Of a stretch of 64,000 nucleotides of DNA, positions 62,236 to 64,000 are shown one piece after another. Made by a program: the position numbers and the translations under genes. Below the pieces are notes generated by a model. The model saw nothing but the letters and a program-made list of their open reading frames with translations. It was not told the origin of the DNA and made no database searches. The DNA is from Limnohabitans sp. WS1 (GTDB lineage: Bacteria > Pseudomonadota > Gammaproteobacteria > Burkholderiales > Burkholderiaceae_C), in assembly GCF_003063265.1 (NCBI RefSeq), contig NZ_NERU01000014.1:59948-123947 (forward strand), written 5' to 3'. Numbering within the stretch: the stretch's first letter is position 1; every line of letters starts with the position of its first letter.

Positions 62236-62490
62236 ATGCATGTCATCAGTTACACAGACGCTCGCAACTCGCTCAAAGCTGTGATTGACCAAGTCATTGA
62301 CGACCAAGCCCCCACGCTCATTCACCGGCGCGAGGGAGGTAACGCCGTGATTTTGTCGGAAGAGGCTTTTTCCAGCATTCAAGAAACGCTGTACCTGCTC
62401 TCCAGCCCTGCAAACGCACGGGCGCTGCTGAACTCTGTGGCCCAACTCAAAGCTGGAAAAGCCAAAAAACGCAAACTTCTAGACATTTGA
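62236..62490 (+). CDS. yefM: YefM/Phd-family antitoxin
   Basis: An 84-residue antitoxin. MHVISYTDARNSLKAVIDQV and HRREGGNAVILSEEAFSSIQ are diagnostic of Phd/YefM. It likely binds its operator through the N-terminal half and YoeB through the C-terminal part. Start MHVISY is the family start; the same frame is open upstream through the toxin remnant. yoeB starts 9 bases after the stop. Confidence 0.93.
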   Translation: MHVISYTDARNSLKAVIDQVIDDQAPTLIHRREGGNAVILSEEAFSSIQETLYLLSSPANARALLNSVAQLKAGKAKKRKLLDI

Positions 62491-62499
62491 AGTCAGGGC

Positions 62500-62763
62500 A
62501 TGAGAGAAGTTCGTTTCACCCCCGATGGCTGGGATGCTTACGTCTGGTGGCAAGGCCAAGACCGCAATACCCTCAAACGCATCAACACCTTAATCGATGC
62601 CGTTTGCCGTGAACCCTTTACAGGAATTGGCAAGCCAGAACCCCTTGTCGGCAACTTGGCTGGCTTGTGGTCGCGCCGTATAGACGAGATGCACCGTTTG
62701 GTTTATGAAGTCGATGAGGTGTCCATCACCGTTGTGGCTTGTCGATTTCATTACGATGATTGA
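62500..62763 (+). CDS. yoeB: YoeB/Txe-family mRNA-interfering toxin
   Basis: An 87-residue ribosome-dependent RNase. VRFTPDGWDAYVWWQGQDR, the GIGKPEPL glutamate region, the SRRIDEMHRLVYEV segment and the C-terminal CRFHYDD with the catalytic histidine are all present, so it should be active. It is coupled to yefM, the intact pair at the right of the toxin–antitoxin row. Confidence 0.94.
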   Translation: MREVRFTPDGWDAYVWWQGQDRNTLKRINTLIDAVCREPFTGIGKPEPLVGNLAGLWSRRIDEMHRLVYEVDEVSITVVACRFHYDD

Positions 62764-62825
62764 TGTGGGCATGTGCGCCTGGCGGCCACGGCATCCAGCC
62801 GTTGGCACTCCGGTTAAACGACCCC

Positions 62826-63269
62826 TTAGGCTGCATTCGCCCGTTCATACCTGACCTCGTCACTACCGTCAGGACCGACACACTCCCATCCGTTCTTGTC
62901 GTAGAACGCTCTGGCTTTGGTGGTTGTGCCCGTCGAGAGCCAGAGCCTGTCGATGGGTTGCTTGCGAAACCACTCGATCATTGCGGCATGCAACCGGGTT
63001 CCATGGCCTCGGCCTTGTGCATCTGGCCTGACAAACAGCGCCCAGACATTGCCGGTCTTGGCGATGCCTACAGCGAATGCCTCAATCCTTCCAGCTTCTT
63101 CGATGACCCACCCGCAGCCTGTGCCTTCAATCGACGCTCTGACCTCTTCATCTGAGATACGACCGGGCGTCAGGGTGTTCTCGGTCACTGAGTAGCGCAC
63201 CTCCCAAATGCCGGGGATGTCGGCAGCGGTGGCTTGGCGCAAATGAGGTCGAGACACGGCGATGCTCAT
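62826..63269 (-). CDS. GNAT acetyltransferase
   Basis: A 147-residue GNAT protein. The acetyl-CoA loop is VRPDAQGRGHGTRLHAAMIEW near 80–100; the N-terminus RQATAADIPGIWEVR and C-terminal RAFYDKNGWECVG fit the fold. The substrate is unknown. It is an isolated cargo-type gene, converging with yoeB. Confidence 0.88.
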   Translation of the reverse strand: MSIAVSRPHLRQATAADIPGIWEVRYSVTENTLTPGRISDEEVRASIEGTGCGWVIEEAGRIEAFAVGIAKTGNVWALFVRPDAQGRGHGTRLHAAMIEWFRKQPIDRLWLSTGTTTKARAFYDKNGWECVGPDGSDEVRYERANAA

Positions 63270-63335
63270 GGTTGATTTGGCTGTTGTTTAAAGTTTACGG
63301 CACCCGATAGAGAAGCCATTCGCTGCATCAGAAGC

Positions 63336-63890
63336 TTAGACCGCATTCTCTGTTCGCCACTGCCGATTGAGCAGTGCGTACTGAAGGAGGTCGTGATGCT
63401 GTCCCGCCCAGTAACCTGCTTCCCGCTGCCGCCCCTCTTGCTGAAACCCTAGCGCCTCGAGTAAGGCCAGAGATGCTGAGTTGTCAGGGTGAATCTGCGC
63501 CTCGATTCGATTCAACTGCACCTCTTGGAAACCCCAGGTGATGATTGCTTTTAGCGCTTCTTTGACATAGCCGCGGCCCTGATGCGCCGCAGCGATTTCG
63601 TAACCGACGATGCAAGATTTCCAGTTTCGATTCCAGCGAAACAAGCCGCATGTGCCGATCAGTCCGGGTTGGTCTCTCAACTCCAAAGCCCAGCGTGCAC
63701 CGGAAACCGGCTCTTTCCGCCAACTGGCAAACGTAGCGACCAACTTCGTGGCACCGTCAAGATCGGGAATAGGATCTGACCCGAACCATCTCATGTGCTC
63801 GGCGTTGCCATGTATTTGCAAAATATTCTCCGCATCCGATTCCACAATCTCACGCAGCGTGAGTCGGGATGTCCCCTGATGGCCACCCAA
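63336..63890 (-). CDS. GNAT acetyltransferase, RimJ/RimL-like, probably 5'-truncated
   Basis: A 184-residue GNAT protein similar to the ribosomal-protein acetyltransferases RimJ/RimL. SRLTLREIVESDAENILQIH starts the fold; the acetyl-CoA loop is IAAAHQGRGYVKEALKAI near 110 and NRIEAQIHPDNSASLALLEA follows. The frame starts with TTG in the IS-like repeat, giving MGGHQGT just before the conserved TSRLTL, so the original first residues seem to have been replaced by inserted DNA. It may not be translated well. Confidence 0.8.
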   Translation of the reverse strand: MGGHQGTSRLTLREIVESDAENILQIHGNAEHMRWFGSDPIPDLDGATKLVATFASWRKEPVSGARWALELRDQPGLIGTCGLFRWNRNWKSCIVGYEIAAAHQGRGYVKEALKAIITWGFQEVQLNRIEAQIHPDNSASLALLEALGFQQEGRQREAGYWAGQHHDLLQYALLNRQWRTENAV

Positions 63891-63925
63891 ATTCCCCCAC
63901 TTATGGCCACCTCAAACTCCCCCAC
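63879..63925. repeat. Direct repeats resembling an IS21-family terminus
   Basis: Two copies, ATGGCCACC-CAAATTCCCCCAC (63879–63900) and ATGGCCACCTCAAACTCCCCCAC without the gap (63903–63925), differ by one gap and one base. This GGCCACC...CCCCCAC form is what I recall from the multiple terminal repeats of IS21-type elements. The element would extend beyond the window's right edge; no transposase frame is seen in the last 75 bases. Confidence 0.5.
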
Positions 63926-64000
63926 CTGAATTGATCGGGGACAGGGTCTCAACGCCGACACCGTCGGCACCTGTTGGCAGGACGCATGTTCTGGCCTTCC

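Noticed and set aside
62764..62825. Integron attC-like sequence (GGTTAAAC...CTTAGGC) between yoeB and the GNAT gene
   Set aside because: The right core starts with C instead of G, the left half (RYYYAAC) is not found, and the neighbouring genes show no repeated attC, so a cassette array is not supported.

Overview
The window is a compact chromosomal segment from a betaproteobacterium of the order Burkholderiales, almost certainly family Comamonadaceae. A Limnohabitans-like freshwater bacterium is my best guess; this rests on gene content and order, not on a database search. Supporting signs are the blocks ubiE–Tim44-like–ubiJ–ubiB, rplU–rpmA–obgE–proB, pilB–pilC–pilD–coaE–zapD–yacG, petA–petB–petC–sspA–sspB and hisI–hisE–DUF4870-like–HIT–tatA–tatB–tatC, two orphan Bug-type solute receptors, and moderate GC with short intergenic gaps. 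About 70 protein genes and one tRNA are visible. No rRNA operon, CRISPR array, prophage or complete insertion sequence was seen.

Layout. 1–4.1 kb: 3' end of a degenerate ABC ATPase gene, an exported serine hydrolase and katG. 4.1–8.2 kb: a glycine-rich RRM protein with a long leader, then fmdB-like–DUF502–aspS on the minus strand. 8.3–18.1 kb: a long minus-strand series (DUF3683 FAD/Fe-S oxidoreductase, DUF971, ubiE, Tim44-like, ubiJ, ubiB, Na+/solute symporter), largely quinone-linked respiration. 18.3–23.5 kb: the complete ugpBAECQ system for glycerol-3-phosphate and glycerophosphodiesters, with a possible Pho box, two tandem terminators after ugpB and a REP-like hairpin pair between ugpE and ugpC. 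23.5–31.8 kb: Bug receptor, small membrane protein, hemA–prfA–prmC–grxD, lytic transglycosylase, proS, rppH. 31.8–36.0 kb: proB, obgE, rpmA, rplU and ispB. 36–38 kb: second Bug receptor and a beta-hydroxyacid dehydrogenase. 38.3–43.2 kb: type IV pilus assembly genes leading into coaE–zapD–yacG. 43.2–49.8 kb: mutT, a DUF815 ATPase, argJ, secA, a DciA-like gene, tRNA-Thr(TGT). 49.3–55.7 kb: sspB, sspA, the cytochrome bc1 operon, mscL, pdxA, a Nif3-like gene. 55.8–60.3 kb: a DegQ-type protease, tatCBA, HIT, hisE and hisI.

The last 3.7 kb (60.3–64 kb) is different: a mobile or decaying accessory patch. It carries four type II toxin–antitoxin modules in a row (ParDE; a HigB/RelE-like toxin with an XRE antitoxin; a ParD-like antitoxin with a RelE-like toxin; YefM–YoeB). 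Two of the four toxins are broken, one by an in-frame TAA and one by frameshifts plus loss of its 3' end, while both partner antitoxins look intact. Two GNAT acetyltransferases follow, and the window ends in direct repeats that look like the end of an IS21-family element and appear to have cut the 5' end of the last gene. The patch sits where hisF would normally adjoin hisI.
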